In this document: positions 1-7,107 of the stretch, piece after piece
Numbering within the stretch: the first letter of the stretch is position 1
Layout: every line of letters begins with the position of its first letter
DNA from: Caryophanales bacterium UBA3935
GTDB lineage: Bacteria > Bacillota_I > Bacilli_A > ML615J-28 > CAG-698
Assembly: GCA_002385755.1 (NCBI GenBank)
Contig: DGED01000036.1
Location: 1 to 13,399, forward strand
Length of the DNA: 13,399 nt
Direction of reading: 5' to 3'
Program-made: the position numbers and the translations under genes
Notes under the pieces: model-generated
The model's input: only the letters and a program-made list of their open reading frames with translations
What the model was told of the DNA's origin: nothing
Database searches by the model: none

Positions 1-1
1 C

Positions 2-496
2 GTTCCCACGTTGGAAGAGACTTTGGAATTTGTAAAAGGGAAAATATTGATCGATATCGAGCTTAAAGAAGGCGGTTACGAGGAAGAAGCCGTCGCCTTG
101 ATTCAAAAGCACTTAAAGAACGACGAGTTTTATATCCGCTCGTTTTTAGACAAAACTGTGCGAAAGGTGAAAAAAATAGACAAAACAATCACTACGGCGT
201 TGCTCTTGGGTTTGGAACATCCGAAAAATGTGCTCTTAACCCGCCTTTCGGAACTATTCCCTTTTTTCCGTATTCTAAAAACAAAATGCGATATTGTCTC
301 GCCATATTATAGATTGTTAAAACTGGGGTTTGTTACGAGAATGCGGATCCTCGGCAGGCGGGTGTCCGTTTGGACGGTGGATGACGAGCCGCTTATGAAA
401 GTATTATTGAAAAAAAAGAAGGTCGACTCGCTCGTGACGAATTATCCCGACGTCGCCCTTCGGATACTCGATAGAAATAATGATACCAAGAAGTAG
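2..496 (+). CDS. Glycerophosphodiester phosphodiesterase, C-terminal part (5' truncated by window edge)
   Basis: This is the C-terminal part of a GDPD-family enzyme, which hydrolyses glycerophosphodiesters to glycerol-3-phosphate and an alcohol. The reading frame is open to the window edge: the first codons read V-P-T-L-E-E, the usual GDPD sequence before helix 3. The gene therefore starts outside the window, and the TTG at 11 is not a credible start. Next comes the family's IDIELK strand (around residue 17 of this fragment); in the family its Glu and Lys belong to the active site. The C-terminal barrel strands end in VSVWTVDDEPLMKVLL and SLVTNYPDVAL, which match the family pattern 'V-x-x-W-T-V-[ND] ... 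I-T-[ND]-Y-P-D'. The catalytic His and the first metal ligands would lie in the missing N-terminal half. No signal peptide can be judged. Family is confident; substrate is unknown. Confidence 0.88.
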   Translation, partial: VPTLEETLEFVKGKILIDIELKEGGYEEEAVALIQKHLKNDEFYIRSFLDKTVRKVKKIDKTITTALLLGLEHPKNVLLTRLSELFPFFRILKTKCDIVSPYYRLLKLGFVTRMRILGRRVSVWTVDDEPLMKVLLKKKKVDSLVTNYPDVALRILDRNNDTKK

Positions 497-520
497 CGTT
501 TGCTTCTTGGTTTTTTATTT
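485..520 (+). terminator. Rho-independent terminator of the GDPD gene
   Basis: A perfect 9-bp stem (ACCAAGAAG at 485-493 with CTTCTTGGT at 503-511) encloses a 9-nt loop and runs into a T-rich tail. The 5' arm lies inside the last codons of the GDPD gene and its stop codon is in the loop, so termination is tightly coupled to the gene end. Confidence 0.85.
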
Positions 521-556
521 TCTTTCTTTTTATTTAAGGCAACCTTTTACTGGGAC

Positions 557-585
557 TGGCATATTGAGAAGTAATATGATATAAT
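557..585 (+). promoter_or_regulatory. Probable housekeeping extended -10 promoter upstream of the sigma operon
   Basis: TATAAT at 580-585 is preceded by TGA at 577-579, giving the extended -10 sequence TGATATAAT. No good -35 lies at the usual distance (TGGCAT at 557-562, 17-bp spacer), which is acceptable for extended -10 promoters. It would give basal transcription of the sigma operon about 50 bp upstream of the ECF-type promoter. Confidence 0.5.
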
Positions 586-607
586 TTTTAAAAAAGTATA
601 AATTGTC

Positions 608-635
608 GGACCAAAAAAGATTTTTTTGTTGTCTA
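608..635 (+). promoter_or_regulatory. ECF-type promoter of the sigma/anti-sigma operon (autoregulatory)
   Basis: GGACC (608-612) lies 18 nt upstream of GTCTA (631-635), with an A-tract/T-tract spacer. This is the geometry of known ECF promoters (GGAAC-type -35, GTC-type -10). The same arrangement, with GGAAC and GTCTA again 18 nt apart, occurs before the protease gene at 1840-1867. The two sites share the perfect 16-mer TTGTCTAGTATAGTGA (629-644 and 1861-1876). Conservation of both boxes and the spacing, not just one box, is the main support. Transcription should start near 642-645. Confidence 0.65.
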
Positions 636-650
636 GTATAGTGAGACATC

Positions 651-687
651 CACATATATCTTTTTTGGTTTAATTGAGGTATATGTG
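651..687 (+). promoter_or_regulatory. AU-rich hairpin covering the sigma-factor ribosome-binding region
   Basis: CACATATATC (651-660) pairs with GGTATATGTG (678-687) over 10 bp with one G-U wobble, leaving a 17-nt loop that contains a T6 run. The 3' arm includes the GG of the Shine-Dalgarno sequence (GAGG, 676-679) and ends one base before the chosen ATG at 689. If folded, it would limit translation of the sigma factor. A thermometer or other conditional switch is inference only. Confidence 0.5.
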
Positions 688-688
688 T

Positions 689-1207
689 ATGAGGAAATTA
701 ATCAAAGACCTGAGATTGCGAAAGGAACACGCTTTCGAAACGGTATATTATCAGTACTATAAGTTGGTTTATTTCGTAGCCTTTTCCATGGTAAAAGACC
801 GCGAAGTTGCTGAAGAAGTAGTCCAGGACACTTTTGTGAAAATGATGGAGAATATCCATCAGTATCGGGGGAAGGGGGAATTTAAATCTTGGTTGTTGAG
901 CATTACTCGTAATTTGGCGCGAAACGCGATCAAAAATCGAAAAAGGTTTCAACAGCGCTATAGTTATGATGACGAGTTAGTCGGAAGTTATAAGGACGAA
1001 TCCGCAAACCTTTCGAATCTAATGATGGAAATCAAGGAGTGTTTGGATGATTTCGAAGCCGCGATAATACTATATCATGTCATTTACGAGTTTACTTTTG
1101 AGAAAACGGCTTCCGAATTGAATACCACCATTAGCGTGGTGAAAAAGGCTTATTACAAAGCTATAAAAATTTTGAAGGAATATTATCGTGGGGAAAAAGA
1201 TGAGTGA
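689..1207 (+). CDS. ECF-family RNA polymerase sigma factor
   Basis: A 172-residue sigma-70 family protein of ECF size. Region 2 spans roughly residues 15-85 and includes the typical AEEVVQDTFVKMMENIHQYRG core and the FKSWLLSITRNLARN segment (region 2.3/2.4, melting and -10 recognition). A short linker precedes region 4 at about 115-165, whose helix-turn-helix (FEKTASELNTTISVVKKAYYKAIKIL) is rather degenerate. The ATG at 689 was chosen because GAGG at 676-679 lies 9 nt upstream; the earlier TTG (674) and ATG (683) are too close to any ribosome site. The stop overlaps the next gene (ATGAGTGA), which implies translational coupling to the putative anti-sigma factor. The gene is preceded by a housekeeping-like and an ECF-like promoter, so positive autoregulation is likely. 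The ECF subgroup could not be determined from sequence alone. Confidence 0.9.
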   Translation: MRKLIKDLRLRKEHAFETVYYQYYKLVYFVAFSMVKDREVAEEVVQDTFVKMMENIHQYRGKGEFKSWLLSITRNLARNAIKNRKRFQQRYSYDDELVGSYKDESANLSNLMMEIKECLDDFEAAIILYHVIYEFTFEKTASELNTTISVVKKAYYKAIKILKEYYRGEKDE

Positions 1208-1832
1208 AAAAAAAGTAAAAGAGAGATTAATCACACGATTTTGTGATTCTTTAGAGGAAATTAACGTTACCGATAATTACGCCGCGACCGTGCGGAAACT
1301 TGAAAGTAACGGGATGGCGCTTGTTAGAACCGCGCCCAAAAGACCGAACATGTTCGCTTACACTTACTCTTTACTTTTAGTTTCCTTGTGTTTGCTCGCC
1401 GGGTTCATCGGTTTTAATATCGGAGTTAAAAGCGATGATTCAGAATTGATTAGTGCGTCAATGATAGATTATTTAGAGGATAACTGTGAAAAATACTATC
1501 ATCAACCGATATTAACGGGACACTATTCAAAAAATGATTATATTTATGTTTGCATTGGCTTGGTTAGGGAAGGAAACGAATTAGGGGTGAATTATTTCTA
1601 TCATTTGGTTTATTTTGATGTAAACCTGGATACAGGCTTTAAAAATCTCACCACGGGAGAAGAAATTACAGTATTAAGTATGCCCGTTTTTGGAAATTTA
1701 TCGGATTTGTTAAACATTGATGACGGTGATGAGATCCTGATCGAAATCAGGGGAGATGAAGAGATTAAGCAATATTCTTTTATCGCCTATCACGATATTC
1801 ATATGGAATTAATAAAAAATAAAAAAAGTTAA
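1200..1832 (+). CDS. Putative membrane anti-sigma factor (single-pass protein)
   Basis: A 210-residue protein that I do not recognise by sequence family. It has a polar N-terminal region of about 50 residues, one strong transmembrane segment at about 51-76 (FAYTYSLLLVSLCLLAGFIGF) and a predicted outside domain of about 130 residues rich in aromatic and acidic residues. This topology, and the 8-nt overlap with an ECF sigma gene, are what one expects of a membrane-anchored anti-sigma factor; the assignment rests on context. The zinc-binding HxxxCxxC motif of the common ZAS anti-sigma class is absent. The ATG at 1200 is preferred over the in-frame GTG at 1188 because a G-rich ribosome site (1190-1193) lies 6 nt upstream. 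It ends 7 nt before the ECF-type promoter of the protease gene, with no terminator between, so some readthrough is possible. Confidence 0.65.
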   Translation: MSEKKVKERLITRFCDSLEEINVTDNYAATVRKLESNGMALVRTAPKRPNMFAYTYSLLLVSLCLLAGFIGFNIGVKSDDSELISASMIDYLEDNCEKYYHQPILTGHYSKNDYIYVCIGLVREGNELGVNYFYHLVYFDVNLDTGFKNLTTGEEITVLSMPVFGNLSDLLNIDDGDEILIEIRGDEEIKQYSFIAYHDIHMELIKNKKS

Positions 1833-1839
1833 AATAATT

Positions 1840-1867
1840 GGAACGAAATCTTGATTTTTATTGTCTA
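1840..1867 (+). promoter_or_regulatory. ECF-type promoter of the subtilisin-like protease gene
   Basis: GGAAC (1840-1844) and GTCTA (1863-1867) are 18 nt apart, as at 608-635. The downstream part repeats the perfect 16-mer of that site (1861-1876). The transcript should start near 1874-1877, leaving about 40 nt of leader with a GGGGAG ribosome site at 1903-1908. Confidence 0.68.
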
Positions 1868-1914
1868 GTATAGTGATAGGCCGTATTGACTGAATATTTT
1901 TTGGGGAGAAATTT

Positions 1915-3672
1915 ATGAGAAAATTTCTAAGCAATGTTTTGATAATTATTTCACTACTATTTATCTCCGGCTATAAGGTTGAAATAAAGAACAACGCCTT
2001 GCCTTTCGGTAAGGAGATGATCTTGGAAGAAGAGGAGGAAAAACTCGTCTTTGAGACATCCGATAGCGCGATTCAAGCGGAGAGCGCTTCAGGGGAAATC
2101 GCCGATAAACTTAACGATGTCAGCGATTACGTAAGCGTTGCTGTCGAATTGGATGATTGGTTTGATGAAGCGATCGAAGAGCCCGATTATCCCGTATCGG
2201 TTGAAGAGGCTCAGAAAATCGTTAAAGAGCATAGGGAAAAAGTTAAAGCTCATTATACAAAAGAAAATGAGCGCATGGTAAGAGAATTGGGACTTGGTTT
2301 TTTGGAAGCGGAAGTAGAGATAAGCAGATATACAAATTTTGTTTTTTTAAACTATGGGGACAAAGCTCTTAGTGATTTTCATATCGATCGATTCAAAACC
2401 ATATCAAGGAACAATCGCGTTAATAAGGTATATGTCCGGAGCGGACAACTGAAAAGGGATCGGCATGAGCTTCACTGTGCGAAATTAAAAACTTATGTTG
2501 AGCCGTTTGTGTTGAATCATCCCGAGTATGACGGATCCGGAATTTCCGTTGGCGTTTTTGATGTCGGGATTATTGATAAAAATCACCCCAGCTTTGCCGA
2601 TACCGATTACTTGATTCGCGATGAATGGTGGTATCCTGAAACGGTACATGAACACGCCACCACGGTTGGTTTGACAATCGCCGGTGATATCGGCATCGCG
2701 CCCAGGGCGCGTTTGCTTAGCGTCGAACATTTCATAAGCTGGTCAGGTCCGATTGAGTGGCTGTTGGATCACGGCGCGAATATAATCAATATTAGTTTCA
2801 CTGACAGGGCGACTCCCGGAACATATACCTCTGACGCCGCGTACCTTGATTACGTTGTCCGTAACAACAGCGTTCTTATTGTCGGTAGCGCCGGGAATCG
2901 CGGGAGTCCGGATAAAGGCCGCGATCACAAAGTCACCTCGCCCAAGACCGGTTTTAACGTCATTACCGTGGGCGCGACAAATTGGCATGGTTATCCTTTG
3001 GGTTACTCATCGCATATCACAGACTTCTTAATTAGCAAACCCAATCTTTCCGCCCCGGCAGAGTTAATTCGTTTTCCGGACTTTAACGGAAAAGAGTTTG
3101 GCGGCACCAGTTACGCGGCGGCGATAGTATCGGGTATCAGCGCCCTGGTAATGCAGTCCGATTCGCGTTATATACTCGTTCCGCATCTGTTGGGAGCAAA
3201 TTTAGCGGCTACCGCCACGCCCAGTCGCTTTGCAAGCACGTATGATTCTTCCGGATACGAAAGCGTACTTGGAGCGGGAATCGTTAATTGTGAATTGGCA
3301 GTCACCAATAAATACAGAACAATCTGTTTTTACAACAATACCGACAAACAAGGACAGGTAATCCTCAGTCGTAAAGTCAAGTTGGAAGGTAATAAGAGAG
3401 TTAAAATCGTGTTTTACTCGCTCGTTAATTCCGATAAGTCAACAAATATCAAAACGACTGATTACGATTTGTACTTGAAAACGGAAAGCGGCTATACTCT
3501 AGCGATGTCGCTTTCGTCATACAGTAACACGGAATTAATTGATTATGTAATTCCCACTACTGGTTATTACTATATAGAAATAGTACAATACGGCAGCAAA
3601 AAGACATCTTTAAAAGATTATTGCGCCTACTCTTATTGCCAGTTTGACCCCGGATTTGATTCTTGGGGCTAG
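1915..3672 (+). CDS. Secreted subtilisin-like serine protease (S8 family) with C-terminal beta domain
   Basis: A 585-residue S8 peptidase. Residues 5-19 are a hydrophobic signal or anchor segment; the following FISGY resembles a lipobox but lacks the Cys, so it is not a lipoprotein. An acidic stretch (38-95) and a probable propeptide-like region (about 94-175) precede the catalytic domain (about 205-465). Catalytic residues are visible: Asp216 (VGVFDVG), His247 (HATTVGLTIAG), oxyanion Asn328 (GSAGN) and Ser399 (GGTSYAA). The flanks of Asp and His are unusual: DVG instead of D-S/T-G, and HATTVG instead of HGTHVAG. The C-terminal region (about 475-565; DYDLYL, GYYYIEIV) looks like a pre-peptidase C-terminal/P-type beta sandwich. 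GGGGAG lies 6 nt before the ATG. Its own ECF-type promoter matches that of the sigma operon just upstream, so it is probably a regulon member acting at the cell surface. Substrate unknown. Confidence 0.9.
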   Translation: MRKFLSNVLIIISLLFISGYKVEIKNNALPFGKEMILEEEEEKLVFETSDSAIQAESASGEIADKLNDVSDYVSVAVELDDWFDEAIEEPDYPVSVEEAQKIVKEHREKVKAHYTKENERMVRELGLGFLEAEVEISRYTNFVFLNYGDKALSDFHIDRFKTISRNNRVNKVYVRSGQLKRDRHELHCAKLKTYVEPFVLNHPEYDGSGISVGVFDVGIIDKNHPSFADTDYLIRDEWWYPETVHEHATTVGLTIAGDIGIAPRARLLSVEHFISWSGPIEWLLDHGANIINISFTDRATPGTYTSDAAYLDYVVRNNSVLIVGSAGNRGSPDKGRDHKVTSPKTGFNVITVGATNWHGYPLGYSSHITDFLISKPNLSAPAELIRFPDFNGKEFGGTSYAAAIVSGISALVMQSDSRYILVPHLLGANLAATATPSRFASTYDSSGYESVLGAGIVNCELAVTNKYRTICFYNNTDKQGQVILSRKVKLEGNKRVKIVFYSLVNSDKSTNIKTTDYDLYLKTESGYTLAMSLSSYSNTELIDYVIPTTGYYYIEIVQYGSKKTSLKDYCAYSYCQFDPGFDSWG

Positions 3673-3694
3673 TCGGCATTTATAGGACTGAACA

Positions 3695-3719
3695 AAAAGA
3701 CCGCTTTTTGCGGTCTTTT
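3695..3719. terminator. Bidirectional terminator between the convergent protease and M32 genes
   Basis: A 10-bp perfect stem (AAAAGACCGC at 3695-3704, GCGGTCTTTT at 3710-3719) with a T5 loop. It is flanked by an A-run on the left and T-rich sequence on the right, so it can end transcription from both sides. It ends just before the stop codon of the minus-strand carboxypeptidase gene. Confidence 0.9.
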
Positions 3720-3720
3720 A

Positions 3721-5229
3721 TTATTGTTTTTCAAGTTGATATATTTTTGAGTATTTGCGGACAAGATATCGCAGGTAGTATTTTGGTTGGAAATTACCGC
3801 GCGCCACCGTTTTAAACAGCTTTTTAGGTTCCATGGAAGCCCCGTGGCGATGTAGGTTGTTTTTTAACCAAAGATTTATCTCCTCGGTGTTTTTATTCTT
3901 GAGGGATTTTAAAACTTTAAAATCTTTATTCATTGTCCGGAAGATTTGCGCGGCGTAGGCCGAACCCAAAGCATAGGTCGGGAAGTAACCGAACATACCC
4001 GTGGCCCAGTGAATATCCTGCAAGACGCCGGCGCTATCGTCGGGGACGTCCAGGCCGAGGTATTCTTTCACTTTGGCGTTCCAAATCGAGGGAATGTCCT
4101 TTACTTCGATTTGGCCGGCGAACAAATCTTTTTCAATTTCGTATCTAATCATAATATGAATCGGATAAGTTAGTTCGTCGGCTTCCGTTCTGATAAGAGA
4201 AGGTTTGACTAAATTTATATGTCGATAAAAATCCCTTAGTTTAATGTTTTTCAGTTGTTTTTTAAAGATTGTCTTTAACACGGGGAAATGCTGTTTCCAG
4301 AATTCTCTGGAGCGTCCGACGATATTTTCATAGAAACGCGATTGCGATTCGTGAAGCGCCATCGAGCCGCCGCCCCATATTAATGTGTTTTCAAGCTCGG
4401 GATTTACCTGCTGTTCGTATATGGCGTGGCCGAGCTCGTGGATTGCGGAAAAGAGGGCGATGGTCAAGTCGCTTTCGTCGTAATTTACGGTGTAGCGGAC
4501 ATCGGAGGGCGCGAACCCTGAAGTAAAAGGGTGCGCGCTTTCTTTTCTCAACCCGCGAGTTTTATCATATTGCAACACCGTTTCCAAATAATGAATGAAT
4601 TCTTTTTGTTTTGAAACCGGGTAGGTTTGGTTTGTGAAAGCGTCGTTATAGTCAAGTTTGCGAGAGGTTATCGTTTTGATAAACGGGACAAGCGTTTCTT
4701 TTAATTCGGAAAAGAAGCGGTCATAGTTTTTTGCCTTAAACCCTTTCTCGAAATCATCGAGAAGGACATCGTAGCCCGCTATTCTTGTTGTTTCCAGGCG
4801 CTTGATGAATTTCTTTTTGTAATTAACGATTTTCTCCAAGGTAGGCTGAAAAATGGAAAAATCGGCCGCGTTTTTTGCTTTTTCCCATGTTCTCGCGCTA
4901 ACCGCCAGAAGTTTCCTATATTCTACAAATTCCTTAAACGGTATCTTCCTGATTTTCGTCAGGTTGCGTTTAAAAACCGTAATTTCATGTCTAAGGAGCG
5001 GGTTCAGGTCGTTTTTGTTTTTATATAACTGATTAACGACTAAGAATGTTTCCCTTGAGGTTTGAATTTTGTATAATTCGCCGCTTAAGACGCCGATTTG
5101 CCTGGCCCGGTTTTCGAAACAACCCTCGGGGGCTTCGGTTTCGGAGTCCCAATTGATAACGGAGAGAGCATAGCGATAGGCGTTGATTTTTCCCCTGATC
5201 TCTTCATACAGCTTTAAAGTTTTTGTCAT
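3721..5229 (-). CDS. M32 family metallocarboxypeptidase (carboxypeptidase Taq)
   Basis: A 502-residue zinc carboxypeptidase, the normal length for family M32 (about 500). These cytoplasmic enzymes remove C-terminal amino acids from peptides and are thought to help peptide turnover. The zinc site is intact: HELGH at 264-268 gives two His ligands and the catalytic Glu265, and HESQSR at 293-298 gives the third ligand Glu294. The 26-residue spacing from the second His to this Glu is the same as I recall for the Pyrococcus furiosus enzyme. The substrate-side motif HPFTSGFAPSDVRYT (233-247) is also present. There is no signal peptide. Translation starts at the ATG complementary to 5227-5229, after GGTGAAG. 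The gene is transcribed toward the protease gene and divergently from the ABC operon, so it is probably monocistronic with no clear functional link to either. Confidence 0.95.
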   Translation of the reverse strand: MTKTLKLYEEIRGKINAYRYALSVINWDSETEAPEGCFENRARQIGVLSGELYKIQTSRETFLVVNQLYKNKNDLNPLLRHEITVFKRNLTKIRKIPFKEFVEYRKLLAVSARTWEKAKNAADFSIFQPTLEKIVNYKKKFIKRLETTRIAGYDVLLDDFEKGFKAKNYDRFFSELKETLVPFIKTITSRKLDYNDAFTNQTYPVSKQKEFIHYLETVLQYDKTRGLRKESAHPFTSGFAPSDVRYTVNYDESDLTIALFSAIHELGHAIYEQQVNPELENTLIWGGGSMALHESQSRFYENIVGRSREFWKQHFPVLKTIFKKQLKNIKLRDFYRHINLVKPSLIRTEADELTYPIHIMIRYEIEKDLFAGQIEVKDIPSIWNAKVKEYLGLDVPDDSAGVLQDIHWATGMFGYFPTYALGSAYAAQIFRTMNKDFKVLKSLKNKNTEEINLWLKNNLHRHGASMEPKKLFKTVARGNFQPKYYLRYLVRKYSKIYQLEKQ

Positions 5230-5247
5230 AGTAGCTTCACCATAGTT

Positions 5248-5278
5248 ATTATACCATTTATAAACAATTATTAAACAA
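5248..5278 (-). promoter_or_regulatory. Extended -10 promoter of the M32 carboxypeptidase gene
   Basis: On the minus strand, TGG-TATAAT (-10 box at plus-strand 5248-5253, TGG at 5254-5256) forms an extended -10. TTGTTT (5273-5278) could be the -35 with a long 19-bp spacer. The predicted start near 5241 gives a leader of only about 12 nt, just long enough to include the GGTGAAG ribosome site. Confidence 0.55.
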
Positions 5279-5301
5279 AAAATATTAAATTTTAGACAAA
5301 T

Positions 5302-5330
5302 TTGCGTTAAAATCGGAAAAAGAGTATAAT
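5302..5330 (+). promoter_or_regulatory. Promoter of the ABC operon, predicting a leaderless mRNA
   Basis: TTGCGT (5302-5307), a 17-bp spacer and a perfect TATAAT (5325-5330). The expected transcription start, 7-8 nt after the -10 box, falls at 5337-5338, that is on the ATG itself (5338). No Shine-Dalgarno sequence lies within 12 nt of this ATG, which supports leaderless translation. Confidence 0.6.
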
Positions 5331-5337
5331 ATTTGTT

Positions 5338-7107
5338 ATGAAAGACTTAGTAACGGCTTTTAGATCGCTGCGATTGTTAATTAAAAAATATCCTTGGATT
5401 ATACTGACCCAAGCAATCGACATTATCGCCGGGGTAGCCGTGACGGTAATCCCGATTAGGATTGTTTCGGATATTGCCGGAGTTTACGAGACGGGAGGGA
5501 AATTTTCCGATATTTTGCCGGCCGTTTTTTTGTATTTGTTTATCCTTTTCGCGATCGGGATAATCGTTTTGATTAATAATTTCGCGCAAAACTATATTAA
5601 CCGTAATTTCAAGGTCGAAGTGGCCACAATGCTCTACCGGAAACTTGATTCCGTGGATTACGAGTTTCATGAAAATCCGCAGTTTTTAAACAATTACACG
5701 CGCGCCTTGGAATACGGTCCCGAGTATATCTACGCGAGCGCGATTTACCAGTTGACATTAATTAAAGTAATCGCGCAAAGCCTGAGCGTTTTTGTCGTAA
5801 TCTTCTCGATTCATTATCTTACGGTTGTCTATGCCGTCGCGACAGGCGTAGTATATTTTTTCATTAAACACCGCGTCAGTAAAATCAACTTCCGGTTCCG
5901 GGGAGAAATTCAACCCCTGTACCGGAAAAACTATTATTATAACCGCGTTTTTTTCCTTAAGGATTCGGCCGCCGATTTAAAAATGACTAATGTCGGGGAC
6001 TTGATGATCGAAAATCACCGCTCGCTCGGTCGCGAGCAAGTCGCCGTTTATAAGAAATACGCCGCCAGGAGCAGTTTCCTTGATTTTATCGGCGCCCTCG
6101 CCATCGACTTGATTTATCCGATCGTCCTGGGGATAGTCGTTTATTTTACCCTATCTTCGATCACCCTGTCTTCTTTTCTCGGCCTCACGGTCGCCGCCAC
6201 AAAACTCTCGAACTTGATATCGGTTTTCGTGAATCATCTCGCCAATCTCGAGTCCCATGTGATTGAGGCCGCCGTATCGTTTGAGGTCTTGGCGATGACC
6301 TCGCGCATCGAGGGGCGGGGCGGGTTTCCGGTTCTCGAGGTGCGCGATATCGTCGTCGAAAACGCGACGTTCGGTTATGACGAGGGAGCGGATATATTGC
6401 GGGGGGTGAGCCTCGAGATTAAAAAAGGCGAAAAGATCGCGATTGTCGGCGCTAACGGTTCCGGGAAAACGACGTTAGTGAAGTTGCTCTTACGGCTCTA
6501 TGACGTAAAAGGCGGCGCGATAAAGATTAACGGCGATAATTATCTCGACGTTGACACGACATCGCTCCGGACAAAAATCGGCGCCGTCTTTCAAAACCCC
6601 GAGGTCTACAGTCTAACGGTCGGCGAGAACGTGCTTTTACGCAAGGCGGAAACGGAAGAAGACCGGGATCTCGTGATCGAGGCGTTAAAATTCAGCGGCC
6701 TATACGATGACGTCAAAAACCTCGAGGAGGGGATCGACACTCTCGTGACCAGGGAATTTCACCGGAAAGGACAAATATTCTCCGGCGGGCAGATTCAGAA
6801 ACTGGCGATCGCCCGCGGTTACGCGCAAAATTATGAAGTCCTGATCCTTGACGAACCTTCGAGCTCGCTTGATCCGCTCGCGGAAACGGCGCTTTATGAG
6901 AACATGTTAAAACTGGGGCGCAACCGGACGCTGGTTTTTATCTCCCACCGCTTAAGCTCCACGGTTAATTGCGATCGCATATATTTGCTTTCGGACGGGA
7001 AGATCGCGGAGGCGGGAAGCCACGAGGAGTTGATGGCGAATAACGGCCTTTACCGCCGGATGTTTGAAGCGCAGACGGAAAAGTATTTGGGTGATGAAGA
7101 TGTTTAA
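5338..7107 (+). CDS. ABC exporter half-transporter 1 (permease + ATPase)
   Basis: A 589-residue ABC exporter half: an N-terminal membrane domain (about 1-320; hydrophobic segments near 20-40, 60-80, 140-175, 250-300) fused to a C-terminal ATPase. ATPase motifs are complete: Walker A GANGSGKT (371-378), Q-loop Gln419, signature FSGGQ (481-485), Walker B VLILDE with catalytic Glu506, and switch His537. The segment before the signature reads VTREFHRKGQI, replacing the TEVGERG X-loop of typical multidrug exporters. This feature is shared with the next gene. A cytoplasmic helix motif (YEFHENPQFLNNYTRAL) also resembles one in the partner. The two genes overlap by 8 bp, so the products very probably form a heterodimer. 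Export substrate unknown: no bacteriocin precursor, maturation enzyme or regulator is adjacent. The ATG at 5338 has no ribosome site and sits at the predicted transcription start. Confidence 0.92.
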   Translation: MKDLVTAFRSLRLLIKKYPWIILTQAIDIIAGVAVTVIPIRIVSDIAGVYETGGKFSDILPAVFLYLFILFAIGIIVLINNFAQNYINRNFKVEVATMLYRKLDSVDYEFHENPQFLNNYTRALEYGPEYIYASAIYQLTLIKVIAQSLSVFVVIFSIHYLTVVYAVATGVVYFFIKHRVSKINFRFRGEIQPLYRKNYYYNRVFFLKDSAADLKMTNVGDLMIENHRSLGREQVAVYKKYAARSSFLDFIGALAIDLIYPIVLGIVVYFTLSSITLSSFLGLTVAATKLSNLISVFVNHLANLESHVIEAAVSFEVLAMTSRIEGRGGFPVLEVRDIVVENATFGYDEGADILRGVSLEIKKGEKIAIVGANGSGKTTLVKLLLRLYDVKGGAIKINGDNYLDVDTTSLRTKIGAVFQNPEVYSLTVGENVLLRKAETEEDRDLVIEALKFSGLYDDVKNLEEGIDTLVTREFHRKGQIFSGGQIQKLAIARGYAQNYEVLILDEPSSSLDPLAETALYENMLKLGRNRTLVFISHRLSSTVNCDRIYLLSDGKIAEAGSHEELMANNGLYRRMFEAQTEKYLGDEDV

